A DNA stretch of 64,000 bases from Lachnoanaerobaculum gingivalis (GTDB taxonomy: Bacteria > Bacillota > Clostridia > Lachnospirales > Lachnospiraceae), in contig NZ_RRCO01000002.1 of assembly GCF_003862475.1 (NCBI RefSeq), positions 124,001-188,000 on the forward strand. The letters are read 5' to 3'. The notes under the pieces are model-generated. The model saw only the letters and a list, made by a program, of their open reading frames with translations, had not been told where the DNA came from and ran no database searches. This document shows positions 17,251 through 28,538 of this stretch, in pieces (within the stretch, counting starts at the first letter, position 1; every line of letters begins with the position of its first letter). Both the position numbers and the translations under genes were made by a program.

Positions 17251-17946
17251 ATGAATAAAGCACTTGTTGTAGATGATGAAAAATTAATAGTCAAAGGAAT
17301 AAAGTTCAGTTTGGAGCAGGACGGTTATGAGGTTGATGTAGCCTATGACGGCAGTGAAGCTTTAAAAATGGCTAAGGAAAAAGAATATGATATAGTGCTT
17401 TTGGATGTAATGTTACCTGAGATGGACGGCATGGAGGTTTGTCAGGCTATCAGAGAGTTTTCCGAAATGCCTATCATTATGCTGACTGCCAAGGGAACAG
17501 ACATGGATAAGATTCTTGGTCTTGAGTATGGTGCAGATGATTATATAACAAAGCCTTTCAATATACTTGAGGTTAAGGCAAGAATAAAGGCAATTATAAG
17601 AAGAAATTCAAAGAAGTCTAAGGCCGCACAAAAAAACGAGAGAATTATCGAAATTTCGGATCTTAAGCTTGATCTTGACAGCAGAAGGGTATTTGAAAAG
17701 GATAAGGAACTTAATCTTACGGCAAAGGAATTTGATATTCTTGAGCTTCTCACACAAAATCCTGACAAAGTATATTCCAGAGAGAAACTCTTAAGTATTG
17801 TATGGGGAAATAAGCTTCATGAAGCAGGTGATGTAAGAACTGTGGATGTACATGTGAGAAGGCTTAGAGAAAAGATTGAACCTAACCCAAGTGAGCCTAA
17901 GTATATTCATACCAAATGGGGTGTGGGATATTACTTTAAGGAATAG
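17251..17946 (+). CDS. OmpR/PhoB-family response regulator
   Basis: Two-component response regulator, 231 residues: receiver domain with acidic pocket Asp8-Asp9, phospho-acceptor Asp52 (VLLDVMLPEMDG) and Lys101 (TKPF), then a winged-helix DNA-binding domain with DVRTVDVHVRRLREK. The sequence resembles the WalR (YycF) group. No histidine kinase lies beside it; the next gene is rlmH. In the genomes where WalRK sits near rlmH (yycH-yycI-yycJ order), several genes intervene, so this could be a reduced remnant of that locus. The partner kinase must be elsewhere. Confidence 0.9.
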   Translation: MNKALVVDDEKLIVKGIKFSLEQDGYEVDVAYDGSEALKMAKEKEYDIVLLDVMLPEMDGMEVCQAIREFSEMPIIMLTAKGTDMDKILGLEYGADDYITKPFNILEVKARIKAIIRRNSKKSKAAQKNERIIEISDLKLDLDSRRVFEKDKELNLTAKEFDILELLTQNPDKVYSREKLLSIVWGNKLHEAGDVRTVDVHVRRLREKIEPNPSEPKYIHTKWGVGYYFKE

Positions 17947-17949
17947 TTT

Positions 17950-18426
17950 ATGAATATAAATATTGTGGTTGTCGGGAGTATCAAAGAGAAGTTTTTCAAA
18001 GATGCTATAGACGAATACTCAAAAAGGCTTTCAAGGTATGCAAGGTTAAATATAATAGAACTGAAAGATGAAAAAACTCCTGCAAATGCAAGTTTGCTTG
18101 AGGAAGAAAAAATCAAGGAAATTGAAGCCGAAAGGATTTTATCAAAGCTGTCAAACAGCTATGTTGTTGCACTTGCAATAGACGGCAAGAAATATTCTTC
18201 GGAAGATTTTTCTAAGAGAATGGAAAAATATGATATTTTATCAAAAGGAAATCTGGCATTTGTAATCGGAGGTTCCTTGGGACTTCATAAAACCGTGCTT
18301 GAGAGAGCTGATGAAAGATTAAGTTTTTCAGAGATGACTTTTCCTCACCAGCTGATGAGAGTTATTTTACTTGAACAAATTTACAGAGCATATAGGATCA
18401 GAAATAATGAACCGTATCATAAATGA
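17950..18426 (+). CDS. rlmH: 23S rRNA pseudouridine-1915 N3-methyltransferase RlmH
   Basis: SPOUT-class methyltransferase of 158 residues acting on the large ribosomal subunit. The knot motifs FVIGGSLGLHKTV and LSFSEMTFPHQLMRVILLEQIYRA and the C-terminus NEPYHK are all conserved. ATG at 17950 follows the regulator's stop by three bases. A strong terminator follows, closing the run begun at comEA. Confidence 0.97.
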   Translation: MNINIVVVGSIKEKFFKDAIDEYSKRLSRYARLNIIELKDEKTPANASLLEEEKIKEIEAERILSKLSNSYVVALAIDGKKYSSEDFSKRMEKYDILSKGNLAFVIGGSLGLHKTVLERADERLSFSEMTFPHQLMRVILLEQIYRAYRIRNNEPYHK

Positions 18427-18453
18427 GGGCAGTGCCCTCATTTTGGTTTTTTT
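18421..18453 (+). terminator. Rho-independent terminator after rlmH
   Basis: AAATGAGGGC at 18421-18430 pairs with GCCCTCATTT at 18434-18443 around a three-base loop; TTGGTTTTTTT follows. The left arm includes the rlmH stop codon. Confidence 0.9.
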
Positions 18454-18469
18454 AATAAAATCATCAGCC

Positions 18470-18498
18470 TTGAAAATAATTTTTTGATAGTATATACT
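18470..18498 (+). promoter_or_regulatory. Sigma-A promoter of the hydratase-ftsH operon
   Basis: TTGAAA (18470-18475), 17-base spacer, TATACT (18493-18498), 24 bases before the ATG. Confidence 0.7.
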
Positions 18499-18521
18499 AT
18501 TCTGGAAAACTAGGAGGAAAT

Positions 18522-20816
18522 ATGGTTAATTTGTACAATGGTGGAGCTTACCTTATTAACGGTAAGACGCTTATAGAAGAGAATGATTTAGATAAATTAA
18601 AATCTGTTACAGGAAAAGATATAGATAAAGAAGAAGCCAGAAAAGGAAGTATAGCTTACAATATACTTGAAAAACATAATACTTCAGGAAATATGGATAA
18701 GCTCAGACTGAAGTTTGATGCAATGGCTTCACATGATATTACCTTTGTTGGAATAATACAGACTGCAAAGGCCAGCGGTATGGAAAAATTTCCGATACCC
18801 TATGTTTTGACAAATTGTCATAATTCACTTTGTGCAGTCGGCGGAACTATAAATGAAGATGACCATATGTTCGGTCTTTCCGCTGCAAAAAAGTATGGCG
18901 GTATATATGTGCCGCCTCATATTGCTGTAATACATCAGTATATGAGAGAAGCGTTTGCAGGTTGTGGAAAGATGATACTTGGATCGGATTCACATACCAG
19001 ATACGGAGCGCTTGGAACGATGGCTATCGGTGAAGGCGGTGGTGAGCTTGTAAAGCAGCTTTTACAGGATACTTATGATGTAAACAGACCCGAAATAATT
19101 GCAATCTATCTTGAGGGAGCACCGAAGGCAGGTGTCGGACCGCAGGATATCGCACTTGCAATAATAGGTAAGGTATTTAAAAACGGATATGTAAAGAATA
19201 AGATAATGGAGTTTGTGGGACCCGGAATCGCATCTATGACCACAGATTACAGAAACGGTGTGGATGTTATGACTACAGAGACTACCTGCCTTTCATCTGT
19301 CTGGGAGACTGATGAGGATACAAAGAAATTCCTTACTGTTCATGGAAGAGCTGAGGATTATAAGGAGTTAAAGCCTGCCGATATTACATATTATGACGGT
19401 GTTGTACATGTGGACCTTTCTACAATCAAGCCTATGATTGCACTTCCATTCCATCCAAGTAATGTATATGAAATAGATTTCCTTAATGCAAATTTAAAGG
19501 ATCTGCTTCACGAGGTGGAACTTGAGGCAATAAAGATAGGTGGAGAAGCCGGAAAAGGTCTCAGACTTTTAGATAAGATCGAAAACGGAAAGCTCAGAGT
19601 ATCACAGGGTATTATAGCAGGATGTGCAGGCGGAACTTATTCAAATGTAATGGAGGCTGCACATATTCTTAAAGGACACAGTACAGGATTTGATGAGTTT
19701 AACTTAAATGTTTATCCTTCGTCACAGCCTGTATTTATAGAAACAACAAGAAACGGTGCTGTGGCAGATCTTATGGAAAGCGGTGCGGTAGTAAAGACTG
19801 CATTCTGTGGACCATGCTTCGGTGCGGGAGATACTCCTTCAAATAACGGTCTTTCTATAAGACATACTACAAGAAACTTCCCTAACAGAGAGGGATCAAA
19901 GCCGGGATCGGGACAGATGTCCGCCGTAGCGCTTATGGATGCGAGATCTGTAGCCGCAACTGCAAGAAACAAGGGATTTTTAACACCTGCCACAGAGTTT
20001 GCAGATGATTATATCGTGCCTGAGTATAATTATGATGACACAATATATAAGAACAGAGTTTATCAGGGATTTGGAGCGGCGAGAGAGGACAGCGTTTTGG
20101 TTTACGGCCCTAATATTAAGGATTGGCCTGAGATGACTGCTCTTACAGATAATATCCTTTTAAAGGTATGTTCAAAGATTCTTGATGAAGTAACCACTAC
20201 AGATGAGCTTATACCTTCAGGAGAGACATCATCTTACAGATCAAATCCGCTTGGACTTGCGGAGTTTACACTTTCAAGAAGAGATCCTGAATATGTAGGC
20301 AGAAGCAAGGCGGTAGATGTTATTGAAAAGTCAAGAAGAAAAGGTGAAGACATCTTAAAAGATAATACAGAGCTGGCCCAAATATTTGATAAGATAAAGA
20401 CTATACCCGGATTTGCAGATATCGTCGCAAACGAAACCGAGATAGGCAGTATTATATATGCCAAGAAACCCGGTGACGGTTCTGCAAGAGAGCAAGCTGC
20501 AAGTTGCCAGAGAGTTATCGGCGGTCTTGCAAATATTGCTAAGGAGTATGCAACAAAGAGATATCGCTCTAATGTGATGAATTGGGGCATGCTGCCGTTC
20601 CTCTTAGATTCGGAGCCTGATTTCGAGGTTGGAGATTATATCTTTGTACCGAATATCAAGAAGCACCTAAGAGGTGATATGTCAAAAATTCCTGCCTATA
20701 TTATAGGAGAAAATATAAAAGAAATAAGCTTAAGCATTGCGGAAATGACTGATGCGGAAAAATCCATAGTGGAGGCAGGTTCTCTTATAAATTATAATAA
20801 GAGTAAAATAAAATAG
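18522..20816 (+). CDS. Aconitase-family hydratase
   Basis: 764-residue iron-sulfur hydro-lyase of the aconitase superfamily, with the C-terminal swivel domain fused. The cluster ligands are Cys368 ([13 protein letters not shown]), Cys429 and Cys432 ([10 protein letters not shown]); [21 protein letters not shown] is the conserved His-containing segment. Length fits single-chain aconitases rather than two-subunit isopropylmalate dehydratases. The most likely reaction is citrate/isocitrate interconversion for glutamate synthesis, but the branch to which this protein belongs is often left as plain hydratase, so the substrate is not certain. It is followed by ftsH after 11 bases. Confidence 0.85.
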   Translation: MVNLYNGGAYLINGKTLIEENDLDKLKSVTGKDIDKEEARKGSIAYNILEKHNTSGNMDKLRLKFDAMASHDITFVGIIQTAKASGMEKFPIPYVLTNCHNSLCAVGGTINEDDHMFGLSAAKKYGGIYVPPHIAVIHQYMREAFAGCGKMILGSDSHTRYGALGTMAIGEGGGELVKQLLQDTYDVNRPEIIAIYLEGAPKAGVGPQDIALAIIGKVFKNGYVKNKIMEFVGPGIASMTTDYRNGVDVMTTETTCLSSVWETDEDTKKFLTVHGRAEDYKELKPADITYYDGVVHVDLSTIKPMIALPFHPSNVYEIDFLNANLKDLLHEVELEAIKIGGEAGKGLRLLDKIENGKLRVSQGIIAGCAGGTYSNVMEAAHILKGHSTGFDEFNLNVYPSSQPVFIETTRNGAVADLMESGAVVKTAFCGPCFGAGDTPSNNGLSIRHTTRNFPNREGSKPGSGQMSAVALMDARSVAATARNKGFLTPATEFADDYIVPEYNYDDTIYKNRVYQGFGAAREDSVLVYGPNIKDWPEMTALTDNILLKVCSKILDEVTTTDELIPSGETSSYRSNPLGLAEFTLSRRDPEYVGRSKAVDVIEKSRRKGEDILKDNTELAQIFDKIKTIPGFADIVANETEIGSIIYAKKPGDGSAREQAASCQRVIGGLANIAKEYATKRYRSNVMNWGMLPFLLDSEPDFEVGDYIFVPNIKKHLRGDMSKIPAYIIGENIKEISLSIAEMTDAEKSIVEAGSLINYNKSKIK

Positions 20817-20827
20817 AAAGGAAGTGT

Positions 20828-22702
20828 ATGGATAAAAAAAATAAAAATGAATCCAATGGGCTGAATAATAGGACTATTATTATACTTATTATTGCGGCTG
20901 CCATTGCATTCTTTGCAGTAAGCATACTTTCAAACAGGCTTAAGAAGGCCACAACGAAGGAAGTACCTTATACTGAGTTTATGCAAATGGTAAATGACGG
21001 AAAGGTAGAGTCGGTAAAGGTAATGGCAGGTACTATTGAAATAAAGGTAAAGCCAAATCTTTCAGATTACTCAACCATGACTGTGTATAAGACGGTCAGA
21101 ATAGAAGACGATGCATTGGTTGACAGATTATATGCGGCCAATGTGCCGGCAACTATGGAAAGGTTTGAGACTACATCTACAATACTGTCATTCCTAAGTT
21201 TTATTCTACCGTTTATTTTCTTCATACTTATGATGAATTTCTTGTTGAAGAGAATGGGCGGAGGCGGATTCATGGGAGTCGGCAAGAGCAATGCCAAAGT
21301 ATATGTTCAAAAGGAAACCGGTATTACATTTAAGGATGTAGCAGGTGAAGATGAGGCAAAAGAATCTTTGACTGAAATAGTTGATTTTTTGCATAATCCT
21401 GAGAAATATACAAAGATTGGTGCCAGACTTCCGAAGGGAGCTCTTTTGGTGGGACCTCCGGGAACAGGAAAAACACTTCTCGCAAAGGCGGTGGCCGGAG
21501 AAGCGGATGTACCGTTCTTTTCTCTGTCAGGTTCAGACTTTGTAGAGATGTTTGTAGGTGTAGGTGCTTCAAGAGTAAGAGATTTATTCAAACAGGCACA
21601 GGAGGCGGCTCCTGCTATCATATTTATAGACGAGATAGATGCAATAGGTAAGAGCAGAGATTCCAGAATGGGTGGAGGAAATGATGAGAGAGAACAGACT
21701 CTCAATCAGCTTCTTTCCGAAATGGACGGCTTTGATTCATCAAAAGGTCTTATAGTACTTGGTGCTACAAACAGACCTGAGATACTTGACCCTGCATTAC
21801 TTCGTCCGGGTAGATTTGACAGAAGAGTAATTGTTGAAAGACCTGATCTTAAAGGAAGAGTTGACATTCTAAAGGTACATTCAAAAGATGTGCTTATGGA
21901 TGACAGCGTAGATCTTGAAGCAATAGGTCTTGCTACATCAGGTGCTGTAGGTTCAGACCTTGCCAATATGATAAATGAAGCGGCTATTTTGGCGGTAAAA
22001 AAAGGCAGAAAGGCTGTAAAGCAAAAAGACCTTTTTGAAGCTGTCGAAGTTGTTCTTGTAGGTAAGGAGAAAAAGGACAGAGTAATGAATCAGGAAGAGA
22101 GAAGAATTGTATCTTACCATGAGGTGGGACATGCACTTATCTCTGCACTGCAAAAAAACTCCGAGCCTGTACAAAAAATAACTATTGTACCAAGAACAAT
22201 GGGTGCTTTGGGTTACGTAATGTATGTTCCTGAAGAAGAGACATATCTTAAGTCAAAAAAAGAACTTGAGGATATGCTTGTAAGTACTCTTGGAGGTAGA
22301 GCGGCCGAGGAAATAGTATTTGATTCCGTAACAACAGGTGCATCAAATGACATTGAAAAGGCTACATCTATTGCCAGGGCAATGGTTACACAGTATGGTA
22401 TGAGTGATAAGTTCGGATTGATGGGACTTGCAAGAGTTGAAAATCAATATCTTTCAGGACAGTCAATACTTGACTGTGGTGACAATACAGCTACCGAAGT
22501 TGACAAAGAAGTAATGAAAATACTTAAAAAGAGCTATGATGAAGCCCTTAGAATCCTTAGAGAAAATAAGGATGTAATGGACAAACTGGCAGAGTTCCTT
22601 ATAGAAAAGGAAACTATTACAGGAAAAGAGTTCATGAAGATTCTAAGAGAAATAAAAGGATTACCTGAAAAGGTGGAAATTAAGAAAGCCATATTGGTAT
22701 AA
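20828..22702 (+). CDS. ftsH: ATP-dependent zinc metalloprotease FtsH
   Basis: Membrane AAA+ protease of 624 residues that degrades unassembled membrane proteins and short-lived regulators. Two membrane helices (about 17-36 and 117-140) flank a small extracytoplasmic domain. The ATPase has Walker A GPPGTGKT at about 209-216, Walker [12 protein letters not shown], and the SRH arginine region [21 protein letters not shown]. The zinc site is HEVGH at 431-435. It shares a transcript with the hydratase and ends in a bidirectional terminator. Confidence 0.96.
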   Translation: MDKKNKNESNGLNNRTIIILIIAAAIAFFAVSILSNRLKKATTKEVPYTEFMQMVNDGKVESVKVMAGTIEIKVKPNLSDYSTMTVYKTVRIEDDALVDRLYAANVPATMERFETTSTILSFLSFILPFIFFILMMNFLLKRMGGGGFMGVGKSNAKVYVQKETGITFKDVAGEDEAKESLTEIVDFLHNPEKYTKIGARLPKGALLVGPPGTGKTLLAKAVAGEADVPFFSLSGSDFVEMFVGVGASRVRDLFKQAQEAAPAIIFIDEIDAIGKSRDSRMGGGNDEREQTLNQLLSEMDGFDSSKGLIVLGATNRPEILDPALLRPGRFDRRVIVERPDLKGRVDILKVHSKDVLMDDSVDLEAIGLATSGAVGSDLANMINEAAILAVKKGRKAVKQKDLFEAVEVVLVGKEKKDRVMNQEERRIVSYHEVGHALISALQKNSEPVQKITIVPRTMGALGYVMYVPEEETYLKSKKELEDMLVSTLGGRAAEEIVFDSVTTGASNDIEKATSIARAMVTQYGMSDKFGLMGLARVENQYLSGQSILDCGDNTATEVDKEVMKILKKSYDEALRILRENKDVMDKLAEFLIEKETITGKEFMKILREIKGLPEKVEIKKAILV

Positions 22703-22707
22703 AAAGG

Positions 22708-22745
22708 CTGCCGGATTAAAATTTAATCCGGCAGTTTGTTGTTTT
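22708..22745. terminator. Bidirectional terminator between ftsH and pyrI
   Basis: CTGCCGGATT at 22708-22717 pairs with AATCCGGCAG at 22725-22734. TTTGTTGTTTT follows on the plus strand, and AAAAAG before the stem gives a U-run on the minus strand, so it serves both convergent transcripts. Confidence 0.85.
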
Positions 22746-22751
22746 AAAATA

Positions 22752-23186
22752 TTATTTTTTCTTATTTCTTTTCTCTTCACAATATATGCAACGATATACC
22801 TCGTTCTCCTTATCTGAAAGATAAAAGATATGTGGGAGTTCCTGCTCTATAGAAGTGATACATCTGGGGTTCTTACACTTGATAATATTTGTTATCTTCT
22901 CAGGTAATGAAACAGTTTTTTTCTCAACAATCGAATTATTCTTTATAACATTGATTGTGATATTGTGATCGATATATCCGATTACGTCAAAATCTATCAA
23001 ATCAAGTACATCACCTTCGATTTTGATAATATCTTTCTTACCCATTTTTTTAGACTTGGCATTCTTTATAATTGCAACAGGTATATCAAGCTTATCAAGT
23101 CCTAAGTGAAAATATATATCCAAGCTTTTTCCGGCTTCTATATGATCAAGTACCACACCTTCATTTAATCCACTGATATTTAACAT
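22752..23186 (-). CDS. pyrI: Aspartate carbamoyltransferase regulatory chain
   Basis: Regulatory subunit (144 residues) that binds nucleotides and holds the catalytic trimers together. The C-terminal zinc site has Cys104, Cys109 (KCKNPRC) and Cys133, Cys136 (CIYC). Its ATG overlaps the pyrB stop by one base. Presence of PyrI implies feedback control of the enzyme by CTP or ATP, a form found in enterics and also in many Clostridia. Confidence 0.95.
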   Translation of the reverse strand: MLNISGLNEGVVLDHIEAGKSLDIYFHLGLDKLDIPVAIIKNAKSKKMGKKDIIKIEGDVLDLIDFDVIGYIDHNITINVIKNNSIVEKKTVSLPEKITNIIKCKNPRCITSIEQELPHIFYLSDKENEVYRCIYCEEKRNKKK

Positions 23187-24100
23187 TATTTTACCTCCAA
23201 AAGAGTGAGAATCAAAGCCATTCTTACATATACACCAAACTCAGCCTGTTTGAAATACGCGGCTCTCGGGTCATTATCAACCTCAACGCTTATTTCATTT
23301 ACTCTTGGAAGCGGATGGAGTATATACATATCCTTTTTAGCATGCTTTAATTTCTGCTTATCCAAAATATATGTGTCTTTCAAACGAATATAGTCTTCTT
23401 CGTTGAAGAAACGCTCCTTTTGAACTCTTGTCATATAAAGAATATCAAGCTCAGGCATAGCCTCATCAAGGCTTGTAACCTCACTAAACTCGATATTATT
23501 TGCCTTAAGTACATCATCTCTGATATAGTCAGGGACTTTAAGCTCTTCAGGAGAGATAAGAACAAATTTGATATTCGGATATCTGATAAGAGCGTTAATA
23601 AGTGAATGAACTGTTCTACCGAACTTAAGGTCGCCGCAAAGTCCGACTGTAAGGTCTGAGATACTTCCCTTCATTCTCTTTATTGTCAAAAGGTCTGTAA
23701 GAGTCTGTGTAGGATGCTGATGTCCACCGTCACCGGCATTAATTACAGGAATAGAAGAGAATTTGCTTGCAACAAGCGGTGCACCCTCTTTTGGATGACG
23801 CATTGCCGCGATATCCGCATATGAAGAAATTACTCTAATAGTATCCGCAACGCTTTCGCCCTTTGCTGCAGATGATGAATCGGCAGAATGAAAGCCAAGT
23901 ACGCTACCTCCCAAATTAAGCATCGCTGCTTCAAATGAGAGTCTGGTTCGTGTGCTTGGCTCATAAAATAAAGTTGCTAATTTTTTTCCTTCACAAATTT
24001 TGGAATACTTTCCCCTGTTGTTTTCAATATCAATAGCAAGCTCTAAAAGTGCATTAGTTTCTTCAACAGAAAAGTCCAATGGGTTTAAAAGATGTCTCAT
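23186..24100 (-). CDS. pyrB: Aspartate carbamoyltransferase catalytic chain
   Basis: Catalyses carbamoyl phosphate plus aspartate to carbamoylaspartate, the committed step of pyrimidine synthesis. The 304-residue chain has the carbamoyl phosphate site [12 protein letters not shown] (Ser49 to Met60), the 80s-loop [19 protein letters not shown] and MTRVQKERF. The start at 24100 follows GGAG. It is co-translated with pyrI; no other pyr gene is in the window. No PyrR-type leader or attenuator is evident in the short upstream region. Confidence 0.97.
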   Translation of the reverse strand: MRHLLNPLDFSVEETNALLELAIDIENNRGKYSKICEGKKLATLFYEPSTRTRLSFEAAMLNLGGSVLGFHSADSSSAAKGESVADTIRVISSYADIAAMRHPKEGAPLVASKFSSIPVINAGDGGHQHPTQTLTDLLTIKRMKGSISDLTVGLCGDLKFGRTVHSLINALIRYPNIKFVLISPEELKVPDYIRDDVLKANNIEFSEVTSLDEAMPELDILYMTRVQKERFFNEEDYIRLKDTYILDKQKLKHAKKDMYILHPLPRVNEISVEVDNDPRAAYFKQAEFGVYVRMALILTLLEVK

Positions 24101-24129
24101 ACTTCTCCTTTATAAAAATCATTTTTCGT

Positions 24130-24158
24130 ATTATAGTCCAAATTTTACACTTTTACAA
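24130..24158 (-). promoter_or_regulatory. Promoter of pyrBI
   Basis: On the minus strand, TTGTAA (24158-24153), 17-base spacer, TATAAT (24135-24130), about 30 bases before the pyrB ATG. Confidence 0.75.
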
Positions 24159-24228
24159 GACCTAAAATGTAAAAAGAATTTAATTAACAGGGGCTATAAA
24201 ATATTTCAAAATAATATTTAAAATTCGC

Positions 24229-24257
24229 TTGACATATAGAAATAAGTCTGTTATAGT
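24229..24257 (+). promoter_or_regulatory. Promoter of clpB
   Basis: TTGACA (24229-24234), 17-base spacer, TATAGT (24252-24257). GTTATA at 24250-24255 and TATAAC at 24263-24268 form a short inverted repeat over the -10 and start site. Neither a CIRCE element nor a CtsR heptad repeat is visible, unlike many Firmicute clpB promoters. Confidence 0.75.
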
Positions 24258-24292
24258 ACGTGTATAACAAAGATAACAAAGGTGGTGATATA

Positions 24293-26884
24293 ATGAATAT
24301 TAGCAAATTTACGCAAAAGTCAATTGAAGCTGTACAAAACATGGAAAAGGTTGCAGCTACTCATGGCAATCAACAGATAGAACAAATACATTTGTTGGCA
24401 TCACTATTAGATATAGACGGTTCATTGATAGTTAATCTTATAAAAAAGATGGGTATCAATGAAAATGAATTTAGAAACGAAGTTGAATCCGCAATAGAAA
24501 AGCTTCCGAAGGTAAGCGGCGGAAATGCCTATATAAGTAATGATTTGAACAAAGTTCTTATTACATCTGAGGATGTAGCAAAGAGCATGGGAGATGAGTA
24601 TGTTTCGGTAGAGCATATTTTCCTGAATCTTTTGGAAAATCCTTCATCAAATGTAGCACAGATCTTCAGAATGTATGGAATAAATAAAAATAAGTTTTTA
24701 CAGGTACTTTCAGAGGTAAGAGGCAATCAAAGAGTGGTTTCCGATAATCCTGAGGCTACATATGATACTTTGAATAAGTATGGATATGATCTTGTTGAAC
24801 GTGCAAGGCAGCAAAAACTTGATCCTGTTATCGGAAGAGACAGTGAGATAAGAAATGTTATCAGAATACTGAGCCGTAAAACTAAGAACAATCCTGTACT
24901 TATAGGTGAGCCGGGTGTAGGTAAAACTGCGGTAGTAGAGGGGCTTGCAGGAAGAATTGTAGCAGGTGATGTTCCAAATAATTTGAAGGATAAGAAACTC
25001 TTTGCACTTGATATGGGTGCGCTTATAGCCGGTGCGAAGTATAGAGGTGAGTTTGAAGAAAGACTGAAAGCGGTTTTGGATGAGGTAAGAAAGTCTGAAG
25101 GTGAGATTATTCTTTTCATAGATGAGATTCATACAATTGTAGGCGCAGGTAAAACAGAGGGCAGTATGGATGCCGGAAATATGTTAAAGCCTATGCTTGC
25201 AAGAGGTGAGTTGCATTGTATTGGTGCTACAACACTTGATGAGTACAGAAAGTACATTGAAAAGGACCCGGCACTTGAGAGAAGATTCCAGCCTGTACTT
25301 GTAGAAGAACCTACAATAGAGGATACAATATCAATACTTCGTGGTTTGAAGGACAGATATGAGGCATATCACGGAGTCAAAATTACTGACGGAGCTTTGG
25401 TAAGTGCGGCAGTACTTTCAGACAGATATATCAGTGACAGATTCCTTCCTGATAAAGCTATCGACCTTGTAGATGAGGCCTGTGCTCTTATAAAGACCGA
25501 GCTTAATTCAGTGCCTACAGAGATAGATGAGCTCTCAAGACGACAGATGCAGCTTCAGATTGAAGAAACCGCACTTAAAAAAGAAAATGATAATCTTTCA
25601 AAGGAAAGACTTGAAGCTTTACAAAAAGAACTAGCAGAGGTTAATGATGAGTTAAATGAAGCAAAGTCAAAATGGGAAAATGAGAAAAAGAGTGTTGAAG
25701 GTCTTGCAAAACTCAGAGGTGAGATTGATGAGGTCAACAGACAGATAAATGCCGCAAAGCAAAGCTATGACCTTAACAGAGCTGCAGAACTTCAATACGG
25801 AAAGCTTCCTGAGTTGCAAAAACAGCTTCAGATTGAAGAAGAAAAGGTTAAAAAAGAAGATCTCAGACTTCTTCGTGAATCTGTTACAGATGAAGAAATT
25901 GCAAGAATTATCTCAAGATGGACAAATATTCCTGTTTCAAAGCTAAGTGAGAGTGAAAGAGAAAAGACTCTTCATCTTGGAGATACTTTACATGAGAGAG
26001 TAATCGGACAGGATGAGGCGGTTGAGAAGGTTACCGATGCTATAATTCGTTCAAGAGCGGGTATAAAAGATCCTTCAAAACCTATAGGTTCATTCCTATT
26101 CCTCGGACCTACAGGTGTAGGTAAGACAGAACTTGCAAAATCTCTAGCAAAGGCTCTATTTGATGATGAAAACAATATGATAAGAATCGATATGAGTGAG
26201 TACATGGAGAAATTCTCCGTGAGCAGACTTATAGGAGCTCCTCCGGGATATGTAGGATATGATGAGGGTGGACAGCTTACAGAAGCTGTAAGAAGAAAAC
26301 CTTATTCCGTAGTACTCTTTGACGAGATAGAAAAGGCACATCCTGATGTATTCAATGTACTGCTACAGGTACTTGATGACGGTAGAGTTACAGATTCGCT
26401 CGGTAAGACTGTAGATTTTAAAAATACCATTATAATAATGACATCAAATCTCGGTTCGGGTTACTTGCTTGACGGTATCAATACATATGGTGATATCAGC
26501 GAAGAGGCAAGAAATAAAGTAATGGATGAGCTTAGAAACAGCTTCAGACCTGAGTTCTTAAACAGACTTGATGAAATCATTATGTTTAAACCGCTTACAA
26601 AGGACAATATCGGAAATATTATAAATCTGTTAATGGATGAGCTCAATGAGAGACTTGAAAGTAAGGAACTTAAAGTGGAACTTAGTGATGCGGCAAAGAA
26701 CTATATCATTGATAACGGATATGATCCTGCATATGGTGCAAGACCGCTAAAGAGATATCTGCAAAAGAATGTCGAGACCATGGTTGCAAAGCTTATTCTT
26801 TCAGACAGTGAGTTGAAAGCAAAGGATATAATCTATATAGATTTGGATCCTTATAATGAGCTTACTGCGGTTGTACAAAAATAA
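24293..26884 (+). CDS. clpB: ATP-dependent disaggregase ClpB
   Basis: Hsp100 chaperone of 863 residues that rescues aggregated proteins with DnaK. It has the Clp_N repeat domain, nucleotide-binding domain 1 with [15 protein letters not shown], a coiled-coil middle domain (about 405-530, rich in Glu/Lys/Gln), and domain 2 with [15 protein letters not shown] and the D2 C-terminal small domain. The middle coiled coil separates it from ClpC. ATG at 24293 is preceded by AAAGGTGGTGA; the in-frame GTG at 24260 overlaps the promoter and is rejected. The gene stands alone between a promoter and a terminator. Confidence 0.95.
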   Translation: MNISKFTQKSIEAVQNMEKVAATHGNQQIEQIHLLASLLDIDGSLIVNLIKKMGINENEFRNEVESAIEKLPKVSGGNAYISNDLNKVLITSEDVAKSMGDEYVSVEHIFLNLLENPSSNVAQIFRMYGINKNKFLQVLSEVRGNQRVVSDNPEATYDTLNKYGYDLVERARQQKLDPVIGRDSEIRNVIRILSRKTKNNPVLIGEPGVGKTAVVEGLAGRIVAGDVPNNLKDKKLFALDMGALIAGAKYRGEFEERLKAVLDEVRKSEGEIILFIDEIHTIVGAGKTEGSMDAGNMLKPMLARGELHCIGATTLDEYRKYIEKDPALERRFQPVLVEEPTIEDTISILRGLKDRYEAYHGVKITDGALVSAAVLSDRYISDRFLPDKAIDLVDEACALIKTELNSVPTEIDELSRRQMQLQIEETALKKENDNLSKERLEALQKELAEVNDELNEAKSKWENEKKSVEGLAKLRGEIDEVNRQINAAKQSYDLNRAAELQYGKLPELQKQLQIEEEKVKKEDLRLLRESVTDEEIARIISRWTNIPVSKLSESEREKTLHLGDTLHERVIGQDEAVEKVTDAIIRSRAGIKDPSKPIGSFLFLGPTGVGKTELAKSLAKALFDDENNMIRIDMSEYMEKFSVSRLIGAPPGYVGYDEGGQLTEAVRRKPYSVVLFDEIEKAHPDVFNVLLQVLDDGRVTDSLGKTVDFKNTIIIMTSNLGSGYLLDGINTYGDISEEARNKVMDELRNSFRPEFLNRLDEIIMFKPLTKDNIGNIINLLMDELNERLESKELKVELSDAAKNYIIDNGYDPAYGARPLKRYLQKNVETMVAKLILSDSELKAKDIIYIDLDPYNELTAVVQK

Positions 26885-26891
26885 ATAATTT

Positions 26892-26920
26892 AAAGAGTCG
26901 GGCGACCGACTCTTTTTTAT
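26892..26920 (+). terminator. Rho-independent terminator after clpB
   Basis: AAGAGTCGG-GCGA-CCGACTCTT followed by a T-run to about 26918; 9-base-pair perfect stem. Confidence 0.93.
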
Positions 26921-26943
26921 TTAATGTAAAAAAACAATATTAG

Positions 26944-26952
26944 TGGTATAAT
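26944..26952 (+). promoter_or_regulatory. Extended -10 promoter for the cls-ppk run
   Basis: TGGTATAAT fits the TGnTATAAT extended -10 form, 92 bases upstream of the cardiolipin synthase ATG; the -35 region is weak. Confidence 0.4.
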
Positions 26953-27043
26953 AGACAGGATTATAGAAAATTCTGTTGCTATAGTAACGTATATTACATA
27001 AATTATTTAGTTATTGTAGTTAAATTAATAAACCGGGAGTTAT

Positions 27044-28522
27044 ATGTTTGATATTTTAAAAACAGGTCACTTAGGATTTGTTCATTTGTTCTATTTGAAT
27101 TTGATACTGTCATTGATAATAGTATTTTTCCAAAGAAGAGATCCGAGAACAGTTTGGACATGGATTTTAGTACTTAATTTTTTGCCTATTGTCGGAATAA
27201 TACTGTATTTATTTATAGGTCAGGACTACAGAAAATCCAGAATGTTTAAATTAAAGAGTGTTGAAGACGGCATAAGGAGAGCTACTATCAGGCAGGAAAA
27301 ATTCTTCACAAAAAGTGAAATGGTGAAGAATGATTTGTATGCCAAGGAATATCATAGATTGATGCAGTACAACCTTATGTCCGGCGGTTCACTTTTGACA
27401 ATGAAAAATTCCTTGGATATATTCACAGACGGGAATAATAAATTTGATGCACTTATTGAAGATATTAAGAATGCTAAAAAATATATACATTTGGAATATT
27501 ATATTATAAAGCAGGACTATCTTTTCCTTAATATAGCAAAGGAGCTTATAAAAAAAGCTGATGAGGGTGTTGAGATAAGAATTCTGTTTGACGGAATGGG
27601 CGGAAGGTTTATGTCAAAGAAGATTTTAGATAATTTAAAATCTCATGGCATAAAGTTAGGTGTATTTTTCCCTGCAACTTTGGGAAGAATCAACTTTCGT
27701 ATAAACTACAGAAACCACAGAAAAATAGCTGTAATAGACGGTAAAATCGGTTATGTAGGAGGCTTTAACATAGGAAAAGAATATGTTGACGGCTCAAAGA
27801 AATTCGGACACTGGAGAGATACACATCTTAGAATAGTCGGAGAGGCTGTAAACGGACTTGAACTTAGATTCGGACTGGACTGGAAGTACGCGACAAAAGA
27901 AGATATTTTCATAAATGACAAATATTTTATCGGACCGGATGAGATGGATTTTGTACCTGAAGAAGGTGACAATATTCTTAGAATGCAGATAATTTCAAGC
28001 GGACCCGATTCTGAGACTAAACTTATACGAGATAATTACATAGAGATTATAAATCATGCAAAGGACCATGTGTATATTCACACGCCTTATTTTGTACCTG
28101 ATGAGGCTTTTATAAGTGCGCTCAATATTGCGGCAAGATCGGGAGTTGATGTAAGGCTTATGATTCCATGTATGCCGGATCATCCGTTTGTATATTCCGC
28201 TACACTTAGCTGGGCGGGAACTCTTCTTGAAGCCGGTGGAAAGGTATATACCTACGAGAAGGGATTCTTACATGCAAAGTCAGTAATGGCTGACGGCAAG
28301 GTAGCCTGTGTGGGTACGGCCAATATGGATATAAGAAGCTTTGAGCTTAATTTTGAGGTAAATGCAATGATTTACGATGAAGATATTGCAACAGAACTTG
28401 AAGATAATTTTATGAGAGATATTTATGATTCAAAGGAGTATACATTGTCAATGTATAAGAATCGCTCACTTATTCAAAGAGTTAAAGAACAGGTGAGCAG
28501 ACTCCTTAGTCCATTATTATAA
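27044..28522 (+). CDS. cls: Cardiolipin synthase (phospholipase D family)
   Basis: Membrane enzyme (492 residues) that condenses two phosphatidylglycerol molecules to cardiolipin. Two N-terminal membrane helices and the short PLDc_N segment precede two HKD motifs: His225, Lys227, Asp232 (NHRKIAVIDGK) and His410, Lys412, Asp417 (LHAKSVMADGK). The length is usual for bacterial Cls. plsC follows 16 bases later, so two lipid genes are paired. Confidence 0.95.
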   Translation: MFDILKTGHLGFVHLFYLNLILSLIIVFFQRRDPRTVWTWILVLNFLPIVGIILYLFIGQDYRKSRMFKLKSVEDGIRRATIRQEKFFTKSEMVKNDLYAKEYHRLMQYNLMSGGSLLTMKNSLDIFTDGNNKFDALIEDIKNAKKYIHLEYYIIKQDYLFLNIAKELIKKADEGVEIRILFDGMGGRFMSKKILDNLKSHGIKLGVFFPATLGRINFRINYRNHRKIAVIDGKIGYVGGFNIGKEYVDGSKKFGHWRDTHLRIVGEAVNGLELRFGLDWKYATKEDIFINDKYFIGPDEMDFVPEEGDNILRMQIISSGPDSETKLIRDNYIEIINHAKDHVYIHTPYFVPDEAFISALNIAARSGVDVRLMIPCMPDHPFVYSATLSWAGTLLEAGGKVYTYEKGFLHAKSVMADGKVACVGTANMDIRSFELNFEVNAMIYDEDIATELEDNFMRDIYDSKEYTLSMYKNRSLIQRVKEQVSRLLSPLL

Positions 28523-28538
28523 TGAGAGGTTTTTTCAA

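Noticed and set aside
24250-24268. CIRCE or CtsR operator at the clpB promoter
   Set aside because: The short GTTATA/TATAAC repeat fits neither the CIRCE 9-9-9 layout nor the CtsR heptad direct repeat.
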